From the NCBI GenBank assembly GCA_934561335.1, contig CAKTGD010000090.1, positions 1 to 6,619 of the forward strand: a stretch of 6,619 nucleotides of DNA, written 5' to 3'. Shown one piece after another: positions 1 through 5,406 of the stretch (within the stretch, counting starts at the first letter, position 1; each line of letters opens with the position of its first letter). The notes under the pieces were generated by a model that ran no database searches, was not told where the DNA came from, and worked only from the letters and a program-made list of their open reading frames with translations. This DNA comes from an uncultured Oscillospiraceae bacterium (GTDB taxonomy: Bacteria; Bacillota_A; Clostridia; Oscillospirales; Oscillospiraceae). Made by a program: the position numbers and the translations under genes.

Positions 1-2180
1 CTGCTCGGCTTCTGCTTCATCAGCAGCTGCTGGCGGATGTGCTCACGCACGCCTGCGTTCTCCCCTGCCATGATGAAATCGATGCTTACATCGCTGATAT
101 TTACCTGCAGCACCTCAATGCGCACCTTATCACCCAGGCGATAGGTATGACCGCTGTGGGTACCGACGAGAGCATAACGATCCTCGTAATATTCGTAGTA
201 ATCATCCATCAGGCTGGAAATATGCACCAGGCCCTCAACGCCGTTCTCCAGCTCAACGAACATACCGAAAGCCGTCACGCCGGAAATAACGCCGTCAAAT
301 TCTTCGCCGATATGATCTGCCATATATTCGCACATTTTGAGGTCAACGGTTGCACGCTCCGCATCCGCTGCCGCACGCTCGCGAATAGAGGAATGGTCGG
401 CAATAACGTCCAGCTTATCACCCAGCTTTTCGGCATCTGCTTCCTTCAGTGTAGGCTTTGCCATCCAGGCACGCAGCAGGCGATGCACAATCAGGTCGGG
501 ATAACGGCGAATCGGCGAGGTAAAGTGCGTATAGTACTTCGCAGCCAGGCCAAAGTGGCCGATATTATCCGTCTGATAAACAGCCTGCTTCATGGAACGC
601 AGCGCCACTGTTGTTACCAAACGTTCTTCCGGACGGCCGGCGATTTCCTTCACAGCCTGCTGAATATCCTTCGGCTCCGTTTCTTCCTTAGGAATGAATT
701 TAATATTAAAGTTTGCCAACAGCTTGGCGAACTCCTGCATCTTTTCTTCATTCGGAATATCATGCACGCGGTAGATAAACGGCCAGTGCTGGTTAAACAT
801 ATGCTGCGCAACGGTTTCGTTAGCCGCCAGCATGAACTCCTCGATAATAGACTCCGCATTGCCGTGAATGCGCTGCACAATCTCAATCGGATGCAGCTTT
901 TCATCCAGAATAACCTTCTGCTCCGGCAAATCAAAGTCCACAGCACCGCGGCGCGCACGCTTGTCATGCAAAATCTGGCGCAGGATATCCATGCGGGCAA
1001 CCATCGGCAAAATGTCCTCATACTTGTCGCACATCTCCTTGTCGCCTGCCAAAATTGCACGCACAATATTGTAGCTCAAGCGATGACGGACATTGATAAC
1101 CGCCGGGAAAATTTCGTAGCTGAGCACCTTGCCCATTTTGTCGATGTGCATCTCGCAAGCCATGGACAAACGATCCTCACCGGCGTTCAGGCTGCAGATG
1201 CCGTTCGACAGACGCTCCGGCAGCATCGGCAGCACGCGGTCGACAAGATAAACGCTGGTGCCGCGCTCTCTTGCTTCCTTATCCAATACGCTGTCCTCGG
1301 TAACATAATAGCTGACATCCGCAATATAAACGCCCAGCAGGTATTCGTTGTCGTTAATCTGCTCTACGTAAACAGCATCGTCCAAGTCCTTGGCGTCCTC
1401 GCCGTCAACGGTTACGACAGTGCGTTCCCTCAAATCACGGCGTCCGGCCAGTTCGCTCTTTTTAATAGACTTCGGCACCTTGCGCGAAGCCTCCAGCACC
1501 TCATCCGGGAAGGTCAGCGGCAGATCATTCTGCTTGATAATCGACAGAATCTCCAGGCCTACATCACCGATGTTGCCCAAAACCTCGGTAACCTTGCCCT
1601 CGGCCTTGCGGTGCTCCTGCGGCCATTCGGTAATTTCTACTACTACCTTCTGACCGTCCTTCGCACCGTTAAAGTGCTTGCGCATAACATATACATCCTG
1701 ACCGATGCGCTTATCGTCAGGCGTTACAAAGGCGAAATCACCGGTCTGGTGGAAAACGCCTACTACCTTATTATTAGCATGCGTAATGATACGCAGGATT
1801 TCGCCCTCAGGCTTTTTGCCCTGCGCCGCATTATTCACACGCGCCAGCACGCGATCATTGTTCATCGCACCATGCAAAGCGCGCGGCGGAATGAACACGT
1901 CCGGTCTGTCGCCCTTGTTATCCGGAATAACAAAGCCGAAGCCCTTGCTCGTCAGCTGAAAGCGTCCTGCAACCAGGCCCATTTTCTCCGGCAGGCCGTA
2001 TGTTTCAAAGCGTGTTTTGATAATCTCGCCGTTCTGCTCCAGCGCCAGCAGCTCGTCCCAAAACTTATTGGGATTAACATCATGCCCCAGCGCATCCACC
2101 AGCTCCTCCGAGGTCATCGGTGCATAGCTTTCTTCACGCATAAAATTTAATATTTTTTCACGTACATCCTTCGTCTGCAT
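1..2180 (-). CDS. rnr: Ribonuclease R (RNB-family 3'-5' exoribonuclease), C-terminus cut by window edge
   Basis: Processive 3'-5' exoribonuclease of the RNase II/R family, which degrades structured RNA and works in mRNA decay, rRNA quality control and trans-translation. The 726 visible codons begin MQTKDVREKI and show the family order: N-terminal winged-helix region (about 1-60), two cold-shock domains (about 70-125, with GRFQLTSKGFGFVIP from residue 72; and about 139-200), catalytic RNB domain (about 245-570), and S1 domain (about 626-705, with GVISGVTAFGMFVEL). The catalytic motif DGEDAKDLDDAV places the metal-binding aspartates at D259, D265, D267 and D268. The RNB end motif HFTSPIRRYPDLIVHR lies near residues 552-567. 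No stop codon is reached, so only the tail, usually basic, is missing. The ATG has an AGAGGT ribosome site 6 bases upstream (2187-2192) that overlaps the stop of the preceding gene, so translation is probably coupled. In many Firmicutes smpB follows; that would be outside the window. Confidence 0.97.
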   Translation of the reverse strand, partial: MQTKDVREKILNFMREESYAPMTSEELVDALGHDVNPNKFWDELLALEQNGEIIKTRFETYGLPEKMGLVAGRFQLTSKGFGFVIPDNKGDRPDVFIPPRALHGAMNNDRVLARVNNAAQGKKPEGEILRIITHANNKVVGVFHQTGDFAFVTPDDKRIGQDVYVMRKHFNGAKDGQKVVVEITEWPQEHRKAEGKVTEVLGNIGDVGLEILSIIKQNDLPLTFPDEVLEASRKVPKSIKKSELAGRRDLRERTVVTVDGEDAKDLDDAVYVEQINDNEYLLGVYIADVSYYVTEDSVLDKEARERGTSVYLVDRVLPMLPERLSNGICSLNAGEDRLSMACEMHIDKMGKVLSYEIFPAVINVRHRLSYNIVRAILAGDKEMCDKYEDILPMVARMDILRQILHDKRARRGAVDFDLPEQKVILDEKLHPIEIVQRIHGNAESIIEEFMLAANETVAQHMFNQHWPFIYRVHDIPNEEKMQEFAKLLANFNIKFIPKEETEPKDIQQAVKEIAGRPEERLVTTVALRSMKQAVYQTDNIGHFGLAAKYYTHFTSPIRRYPDLIVHRLLRAWMAKPTLKEADAEKLGDKLDVIADHSSIRERAAADAERATVDLKMCEYMADHIGEEFDGVISGVTAFGMFVELENGVEGLVHISSLMDDYYEYYEDRYALVGTHSGHTYRLGDKVRIEVLQVNISDVSIDFIMAGENAGVREHIRQQLLMKQKPS

Positions 2181-2190
2181 AATTTTACCT

Positions 2191-2652
2191 CTATTCTTCT
2201 TCACCCTCGCTTGCAGCGAGCTTGCGCGACGGTTGCGGCGTTTCATCCACAATCATCATCTTCGACAGACATTCCGCCAACAGCGTACCGTCCTTTTTGC
2301 AGATTGTACCCTGCATTTCAACCATACGCCCCTTGCGCTTCAGCTCACGCCCGGTGCAGACAACCTCCTCACCGATTGCCAACGGCTGACGGTAGCGGAT
2401 TTCAATCTTCGCCGTATAGGAAGGCTTGCCCTCCTTAGCAAAAAGATAATTGCCTGTTACCTCATCCAACAGTACTGCCACCAGTCCGCCGTGCATACGT
2501 CCGGGATAGCTTTGATGCTCCCGACGCGGCGTAAAATACGCTATGCACTTATCGTCGTCAATTTCAAAACGCATATGCAATCCGCTGGGATTATCCTTGC
2601 CACAGGCAAAGCACCAGCTGTATTCGTTATTATTCAACAGTGACTTATCCAT
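2191..2652 (-). CDS. PaaI-type hotdog-fold thioesterase
   Basis: Predicted 153-aa single-domain hotdog acyl-CoA thioesterase of the PaaI/4HBT group; the substrate cannot be read from sequence. An N-terminal CFACGKDNPSGLHMRF segment (14-29) matches the Cys-X2-Cys-Gly-X2-Asn-Pro-X-Gly-Leu signature seen in many of these proteins. The hotdog helix motif HGGLVAVLLDE (54-64) carries the likely catalytic acid region D63/E64. The C-terminus is acidic (ends EGEEE). I chose the ATG at 2652 (MDKSLLNNNE) because family homology begins there. A longer frame to 2724 would run into the upstream esterase and adds a basic stretch with no family match. A GAAGGG sequence lies about a dozen bases upstream. The gene sits 28 bases after the esterase and 10 bases before rnr, so the three probably form one operon. 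Confidence 0.88.
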   Translation of the reverse strand: MDKSLLNNNEYSWCFACGKDNPSGLHMRFEIDDDKCIAYFTPRREHQSYPGRMHGGLVAVLLDEVTGNYLFAKEGKPSYTAKIEIRYRQPLAIGEEVVCTGRELKRKGRMVEMQGTICKKDGTLLAECLSKMMIVDETPQPSRKLAASEGEEE

Positions 2653-2680
2653 ATTTCTTCGTTTACCCTTCAATATCCTT

Positions 2681-3421
2681 TTATTCCGCAAAAAAATCGG
2701 CGATTTCCTTAAAAACTGCCTCATGCTCGCGGTCCAGTGTCAAAATGTGCCCGCTATGCTCAAACCATACCAGCCTTCTGCCGGCGGCTGCAGTCAATTT
2801 ATTATAGATATATTCAGCACTGCGCGGCTGCACTGTATGCTCTGTTTTCGACTGCAAAATCAAACAGGGGATTTTGATTTCTGCCAACAGCTTGTTCTTG
2901 CATTCATTAAGCATCTTAAAAAGACTCATCAACGGCTTCGTCGGCATTTTGGCATAGGAAATGCAATATTCCTGCAGCTCCTGATAATTCTTCTTGTGCT
3001 TAGGCAAGTAGTGGATGAAAAAGCGCAAGAACACCAACAGCGGCGCACGCTTATCCTGCACAAAAATCGGTGCCGAAATAAAAGCAGCCTTCTTCACCGG
3101 CAGCTTTGCTGCCAGCTTGATAGCCAGCAGTCCGCCCATCGAAAGGCCTGCCACATAAACGCTTTCAAAACGCGCCAGCAGCTCCAGGCATTCCGCTTCG
3201 GCAGCAGCATACCAATCCGTCGCGGTGGTTGCCTCCAGGTCTTTGATGCTCGTGCCGTGGCCGGGAAGGCGCACACAGCTCACAGTATAACCAAGCGCAT
3301 GCAGATAATCACCCAGCGGACGCATTTCCGACGGCGCACCGGTGTAACCATGCAAGAGCAAAACTGCCTTATTATTCTTTCCTTCCAGCAGAAATGATTC
3401 TGCACCTTCAATTATCCGCAC
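2681..3421 (-). CDS. Alpha/beta-hydrolase, Est30/YvaK-like carboxylesterase
   Basis: Cytoplasmic serine hydrolase of the carboxylesterase group typified by Geobacillus Est30 and Bacillus YvaK, probably cleaving short acyl or carboxyl esters; the natural substrate is unknown. From the GTG at 3421 the protein has 246 residues: oxyanion-hole motif HGYTG (24-28), GHG (54-56), nucleophile elbow GLSMGG with S94, and HSGH with catalytic H225. The position aligning with the catalytic Asp of Est30 is E194 (KTEHTVQPRSA). I read that codon as GAG. An upstream GTG at 3430 is also open, but the GAGGTG ribosome site (3428-3433) lies 6 bases before the 3421 start and overlaps the other, so 3421 is preferred. 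Esterase followed by rnr is a conserved Firmicute pair (secG-yvaK-rnr-smpB in Bacillus). It is the first gene of the operon with the thioesterase and rnr. Confidence 0.93.
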   Translation of the reverse strand: MRIIEGAESFLLEGKNNKAVLLLHGYTGAPSEMRPLGDYLHALGYTVSCVRLPGHGTSIKDLEATTATDWYAAAEAECLELLARFESVYVAGLSMGGLLAIKLAAKLPVKKAAFISAPIFVQDKRAPLLVFLRFFIHYLPKHKKNYQELQEYCISYAKMPTKPLMSLFKMLNECKNKLLAEIKIPCLILQSKTEHTVQPRSAEYIYNKLTAAAGRRLVWFEHSGHILTLDREHEAVFKEIADFFAE

Positions 3422-3456
3422 CGGCTTCACCTCAAAATTATTCTATACTAGTTTAT

Positions 3457-3465
3457 ATTATATCA
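3457..3465 (-). promoter_or_regulatory. Extended -10 promoter of the esterase-thioesterase-rnr operon
   Basis: The minus strand reads TGATATAAT, a perfect TATAAT (3457-3462) with the TGn extension. It would start transcription near 3450, giving a leader of about 30 bases to the GTG at 3421. No good -35 hexamer is seen at 16-18 bases; that position falls inside the terminator hairpin of 3467-3496. Extended -10 promoters can work without a -35. Confidence 0.6.
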
Positions 3466-3466
3466 T

Positions 3467-3496
3467 AAAAAAAGCATACTGATTACAGCATGCTTT
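3467..3496 (-). terminator. Rho-independent terminator upstream of the esterase operon
   Basis: On the minus strand AAAGCATGCTG pairs with CAGTATGCTTT (11 pairs including one G-U) across a TAAT loop (3482-3485), followed by a run of seven T. The G-U pair makes the hairpin perfect only on the minus strand, so it should stop transcripts coming from the right before the esterase promoter. Confidence 0.78.
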
Positions 3497-3514
3497 GATT
3501 TTGCAAGAACTTCA

Positions 3515-3610
3515 TACATTGCAATGTAGAAAAAGATGTTTTTCGGTGAACTACATGCATTGCAATGTATGTAATTAGTGTTTTTGAGAGGTTTTATACA
3601 TCGGAATGTA
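3515..3610. repeat. Three 14-bp dyads at exact 41-bp spacing (degenerate tandem repeat)
   Basis: The dyads are TACATTGCAATGTA (3515-3528, a perfect palindrome), TGCATTGCAATGTA (3556-3569) and TACATCGGAATGTA (3597-3610). Their starts are 41 bases apart both times. Read on the minus strand, the two left units also share TG-AGTTC and an A-run after the dyad, about 28 of 41 positions by hand alignment, so this is a true if degenerate tandem repeat. The stretch lies between two minus-strand terminators (3613-3640 and 3467-3496) and holds no credible gene. It could be an operator array or a structured small RNA. Confidence 0.75.
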
Positions 3611-3612
3611 GC

Positions 3613-3640
3613 AAAAAGAGGACGGTGCGCACCGTCCTCT
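3613..3640 (-). terminator. Terminator after the DUF4160 gene (repeat family copy 1)
   Basis: A perfect 24-bp palindrome (3617-3640, half-site AGAGGACGGTGC) is followed on the minus strand by five T and then GC. It lies 20 bases after the DUF4160 stop. The 30 bases 3611-3640 are identical to 5431-5460. Confidence 0.88.
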
Positions 3641-3659
3641 CCTTGTGACATTATTAAAA

Positions 3660-3938
3660 TCAGCAGAAATATCTCACTTGTCCAAAATAATCTTGCCACT
3701 TATTTACAACACTTTGGCTTCTTGCTTCGATAATAGACATAATGTTTTTCAAAACTCGCTCAGGAATATGTGAATTATTGTGGCACAAATAACACTTTCC
3801 AGCCCTTGTAATCCAAATTTTTGTAGCATTAGCTCTAGGCGAACCCTGAGAGACATGCACATGTATAGGCTCTAATGGTTCATTTTCGTTGGTCCAAAAA
3901 TAAACCCAGTAAGAACCTATCTTAAAAACCTGAGGCAT
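3660..3938 (-). CDS. DUF4160 domain protein
   Basis: A 92-aa protein that fits the DUF4160 family over its whole length: start MPQVFKIGSYWVYF, the family signature PIHVHV (24-29), a central beta segment KIWIT (40-44), and a C-terminal helix with WQDYFG (81-86). The biochemical function of the family is unknown. Genes of this family are often found paired with another small gene in accessory regions, and a toxin-antitoxin role has been suspected but cannot be shown here. The ATG at 3938 is chosen over the in-frame GTG at 3950 because an AAGGTG ribosome site (3948-3953) lies 9 bases before it and covers the GTG. The start overlaps the end of the upstream gene by 17 bases, implying translational coupling. 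The gene ends just before terminator copy 1. Confidence 0.83.
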   Translation of the reverse strand: MPQVFKIGSYWVYFWTNENEPLEPIHVHVSQGSPRANATKIWITRAGKCYLCHNNSHIPERVLKNIMSIIEARSQSVVNKWQDYFGQVRYFC

Positions 3939-4191
3939 TATCGAACCCACCTTCTTGAGAGAATTGCATGATTAAATGTGCCGTTGATTCAATAATTTCC
4001 TGATACTTATCTATTTCTTCTTGTGAAAAGCCAAATATATCTTCCCATTTATAATCCGGTAAATAGCACGTAGCATGATGAAAGCAATCCTTAGCATCGG
4101 GCTTTTCAATGTAAACTTTTACAGTTCCATCACTGCGCATCTCGGAATGTACAATTTCTGTATTATCGTCTAAGGTTAAAAACGGATACAT
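3922..4191 (-). CDS. Conserved hypothetical protein, partner of the DUF4160 gene
   Basis: An 89-aa acidic soluble protein (MYPFLTLDDNTEIVHSE at the start, then an SDGTVKVYIEKP strand segment, HHATCYLPDYKWEDIFGF, a helical EEIDKYQEIIESTAHLIMQF stretch, and the end QEGGFDNASGF). I believe small proteins of this type occur beside DUF4160 genes in Firmicutes, but I cannot name a domain and assign no function. It is not the DUF2442 family, the usual DUF4160 partner. An AAGGAG site (4204-4209) lies 12 bases before this ATG and 9 bases before an in-frame TTG at 4194; either could be the start. The gene overlaps the DUF4160 gene by 17 bases, so the two are one transcription unit. Confidence 0.78.
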   Translation of the reverse strand: MYPFLTLDDNTEIVHSEMRSDGTVKVYIEKPDAKDCFHHATCYLPDYKWEDIFGFSQEEIDKYQEIIESTAHLIMQFSQEGGFDNASGF

Positions 4192-4211
4192 CAAAGTAAT
4201 TCTCTCCTTTT

Positions 4212-4239
4212 AGTTTAAGTGTACACAAAAGTGTATCAA
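4212..4239 (-). promoter_or_regulatory. Putative promoter of the DUF4160 pair with a dyad in the spacer
   Basis: On the minus strand TTGATA (4234-4239) is followed after 16 bases by TAAACT (4212-4217), 5/6 and 4/6 matches to consensus. The inverted repeat TACACAAAAGTGTA (4222-4235) lies in the spacer and touches the -35 box, a suitable place for an operator. There is no experimental support. Confidence 0.42.
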
Positions 4240-4311
4240 AAAGCAAGAGAGCTATTCTTTTATCACTGTAAAAAGGTACTCTTACCAGCAAAAAAGATTA
4301 TCTCCGGCTTT

Positions 4312-4524
4312 TTATTTAACTCTTTCGCTGTAGCGTCCATGATTATATCTCCCACATACCTGAGTTTTGCTACCATCACTACCAATTACACAAATACTCT
4401 GCGTTTCCCTATCATATGTAAAAATAGGCACATCCATAGCACGCTTCTTTTCTAAAGCAATTTTTACGGCACAATTAGCACGTTTTACAACCTGCTCGTC
4501 AGAAATATATTTTTGTTGACTCAT
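4312..4524 (-). CDS. Small hypothetical protein (70 aa) ending in RYSERVK
   Basis: I do not recognise a named domain. The first half is a predicted charged helix (VVKRANCAVKIALEKKRAM, 12-30). The second half looks beta-rich (VPIFTYDRETQSICVIGSDG, 32-51) and the basic tail is GRYNHGRYSERVK. No signal peptide or membrane segment is seen. The ATG at 4524 has GAAAGG (4535-4540) 10 bases upstream and an own promoter candidate. The gene lies between terminator copy 2 and the promoter of the DUF4160 pair, so it may be a single-gene unit or run into the pair, since I see no convincing terminator in the 117 bases after its stop. Helix-plus-sheet small basic proteins in such places can be antitoxins or regulators, but that is a guess. 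Its reality rests on the start context and balanced protein composition. Confidence 0.62.
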   Translation of the reverse strand: MSQQKYISDEQVVKRANCAVKIALEKKRAMDVPIFTYDRETQSICVIGSDGSKTQVCGRYNHGRYSERVK

Positions 4525-4558
4525 AAGACACCAACCTTTCTAAACACACTATCCTACT

Positions 4559-4589
4559 TACATAGTACTGTATTTCAGCAAAAAATCAA
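4559..4589 (-). promoter_or_regulatory. Putative promoter of the 70-aa gene with a dyad on the -10 box
   Basis: Minus-strand TTGATT (4584-4589) and TACTAT (4562-4567) are 16 bases apart. The dyad TACATAGTACTGTA (4559-4572) covers the -10 box. Both hexamers are 4/6 matches, so the call is tentative. Confidence 0.38.
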
Positions 4590-4608
4590 AATCTATCTTG
4601 CCCACTGC

Positions 4609-4636
4609 AAAAAGAGGACAGTGCACACCGACCTCT
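4609..4636 (-). terminator. Terminator after the toxin gene (degenerate copy 2 of the family)
   Basis: Same element as at 3613 and 5433 but with several changes. The minus-strand hairpin keeps GAGG/CCTC ends, one T-T mismatch and one G-U pair, and is followed by five T and GC. The 18 bases CCACTGCAAAAAGAGGAC (4602-4619) are identical to 5426-5443. It lies about 90 bases after the toxin stop and is the only clear terminator for that gene. Confidence 0.72.
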
Positions 4637-4727
4637 TACTTTAATAAAATTATTCATGCTTTCGCTGTAACTTATTCGCCTTAGGCTTTTCAAGGAAATA
4701 CTATCAGGTATAGATCAATACAGCTCA

Positions 4728-5216
4728 TTAAACATTTTCCTTAATTTGCACTAATAATTTTTCTAGGTGAATGACATCGGGAAAAATAAGACCTATTCCT
4801 TTTCTATGCATAGCTAATATCCGTTTAGCTTTTTTAATAATTTCCTTCTCAACAGAAAATTTTACTTTTACAGCTTCCCCAGCCTTATTACAATATTCAT
4901 TTTTAATATATTGCTGCGATATAGGACACATATTTTGCAACAAGAAGACCTTTTTATAACCTAAAACTTCCGCAAAGACTAACGTATCACATCGTTTATA
5001 CTTGGCTACTTTCTTATCGTAAATAGCTTCATATTTTTCAACTTGTGACGATATAGGGATAAGCCAAAAGAGTCCTGTTTTTTTGTCTTCAAACGCATAA
5101 AAACATGGTCTGTCATGAGCCTGTCCTTGAGAAATTTCTTTATTAGACATCAGTTTTTCATCTTGAAAATCACGGAAATACTCATCTCGTATGTAATAAA
5201 AATGACCAGTTAGCAT
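4728..5216 (-). CDS. cptN: Type III toxin-antitoxin endoribonuclease, CptN-like (ToxN/AbiQ superfamily)
   Basis: Predicted RNA-cleaving toxin of a type III system, held inactive by the repeat RNA encoded just upstream. The 162-aa protein starts MLTGHFYYIRDEYF and carries family-like segments: LMSNKE (22-27), DRPCFYAFEDKKTGLFWLIPISS (35-57), a basic loop VEKYEAIYDKKVAKYKRCDTL, LLQNMCPIS (92-100) and IFPDV near the end. By alignment from memory, IPIS56-S57 sits where ToxN has its Thr-Ser active-site pair. The length fits CptN. The frame is open to 5309, but the extra 31 codons are translated from the antitoxin repeat and terminator. The ATG at 5216 has GAGGTG (5221-5226) 4 bases upstream. Codons are A+T-rich compared with the flanking genes, in keeping with horizontal acquisition. 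Members of this superfamily act in plasmid maintenance and phage abortive infection; which applies here is unknown. Confidence 0.86.
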   Translation of the reverse strand: MLTGHFYYIRDEYFRDFQDEKLMSNKEISQGQAHDRPCFYAFEDKKTGLFWLIPISSQVEKYEAIYDKKVAKYKRCDTLVFAEVLGYKKVFLLQNMCPISQQYIKNEYCNKAGEAVKVKFSVEKEIIKKAKRILAMHRKGIGLIFPDVIHLEKLLVQIKENV

Positions 5217-5227
5217 CTTACACCTCG

Positions 5228-5262
5228 AAAAAAAGACTTCACTCAATACGAATGAAGTCTTT
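5228..5262 (-). terminator. Antitoxin-toxin intergenic terminator
   Basis: A 13-pair stem (5232-5244 with 5250-5262, including a G-U pair) with a 5-base loop, followed by seven T on the minus strand (5228-5234). In type III systems this terminator sets the RNA:toxin ratio by letting a fraction of polymerases read on into the toxin gene. The toxin ribosome site begins one base further on. Confidence 0.92.
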
Positions 5263-5358
5263 AACATTTGAACTTGACTATATTTTAGTTGCATGTCAAG
5301 CAGCAACAAACATTTGAACTTGACTATATTTTAGTTGCATGTCAAGCAGCAACAAACA
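5263..5358 (-). repeat. Two perfect 46-bp direct repeats plus 4 bases of a third
   Basis: Units 5263-5308 and 5309-5354 are identical at all 46 positions, and 5355-5358 repeats the first four bases (AACA on the plus strand). They are contiguous with no spacer. They form the core of the antitoxin RNA. Confidence 0.97.
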
Positions 5359-5377
5359 GGACTATGCCTTTATTTAT

Positions 5378-5406
5378 AGTATAAAGCTAAGTCTTTAATC
5401 TGTCAA
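5378..5406 (-). promoter_or_regulatory. Strong sigma-70-type promoter of the antitoxin-toxin locus
   Basis: The minus strand reads TTGACA (5401-5406, perfect), a 17-base spacer, and TATACT (5378-5383, 5/6). This is the best promoter in the window and fits the need for a large excess of antitoxin RNA over toxin mRNA. Confidence 0.87.

Larger units (their letters stand above)
5228..5371 (-). ncRNA. cptI: CptI-like antitoxin RNA (tandem pseudoknot repeats)
   Basis: Predicted RNA of about 144 nt, starting near 5371, consisting of a leader of about 16 nt, two identical 46-nt units, and a terminator. In each unit two interleaved pairings can form: GTTGC with GCAAC, and CTTGAC with GTCAAG (first unit: 5349-5353 with 5334-5338, and 5341-5346 with 5319-5324). 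This is the H-type pseudoknot expected of type III antitoxins. The toxin would cut the precursor at A-rich linkers (CAAATG between units) into monomers that bind and block it. Repeat count, unit length and placement before a CptN-like gene fit the CptI family. The start site is inferred from the promoter. Confidence 0.85.

Noticed and set aside
39..2150. 703-codon open frame on the plus strand
   Set aside because: It lies fully opposite the rnr gene, whose minus-strand translation shows complete RNase R domains. The plus-strand translation is rich in His, Asn, Gln and Leu without any recognisable domain, as expected for an antisense shadow.
2543..3397. 284-codon plus-strand frame
   Set aside because: Antisense shadow of the esterase and the start of the thioesterase, both of which carry clear catalytic motifs on the minus strand.
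3463..3699. 78-codon minus-strand frame across the 41-bp repeats
   Set aside because: It overlaps two terminators, the repeat stretch and the end of the DUF4160 gene in another frame, and has no protein-like composition.
4262..4312. Possible terminator after the 70-aa gene
   Set aside because: An A-run, a short GC-rich patch and a T-run are present, but only weak A-U pairing can be drawn, so I do not call it.
4219..4455. 78-codon plus-strand frame
   Set aside because: It runs opposite the promoter of the DUF4160 pair and most of the 70-aa gene, has no convincing ribosome site, and matches nothing I recognise.
5217..5309. 31-codon N-terminal extension of the toxin
   Set aside because: The extension would be translated from the antitoxin repeat and terminator. 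A good ribosome site directly before the ATG at 5216 and the family start at GHFYYI favour the shorter protein.
5263..5354. CRISPR-like direct repeat
   Set aside because: The two 46-bp units are contiguous without spacers, no cas genes are present, and each forms a pseudoknot; it fits an antitoxin RNA.
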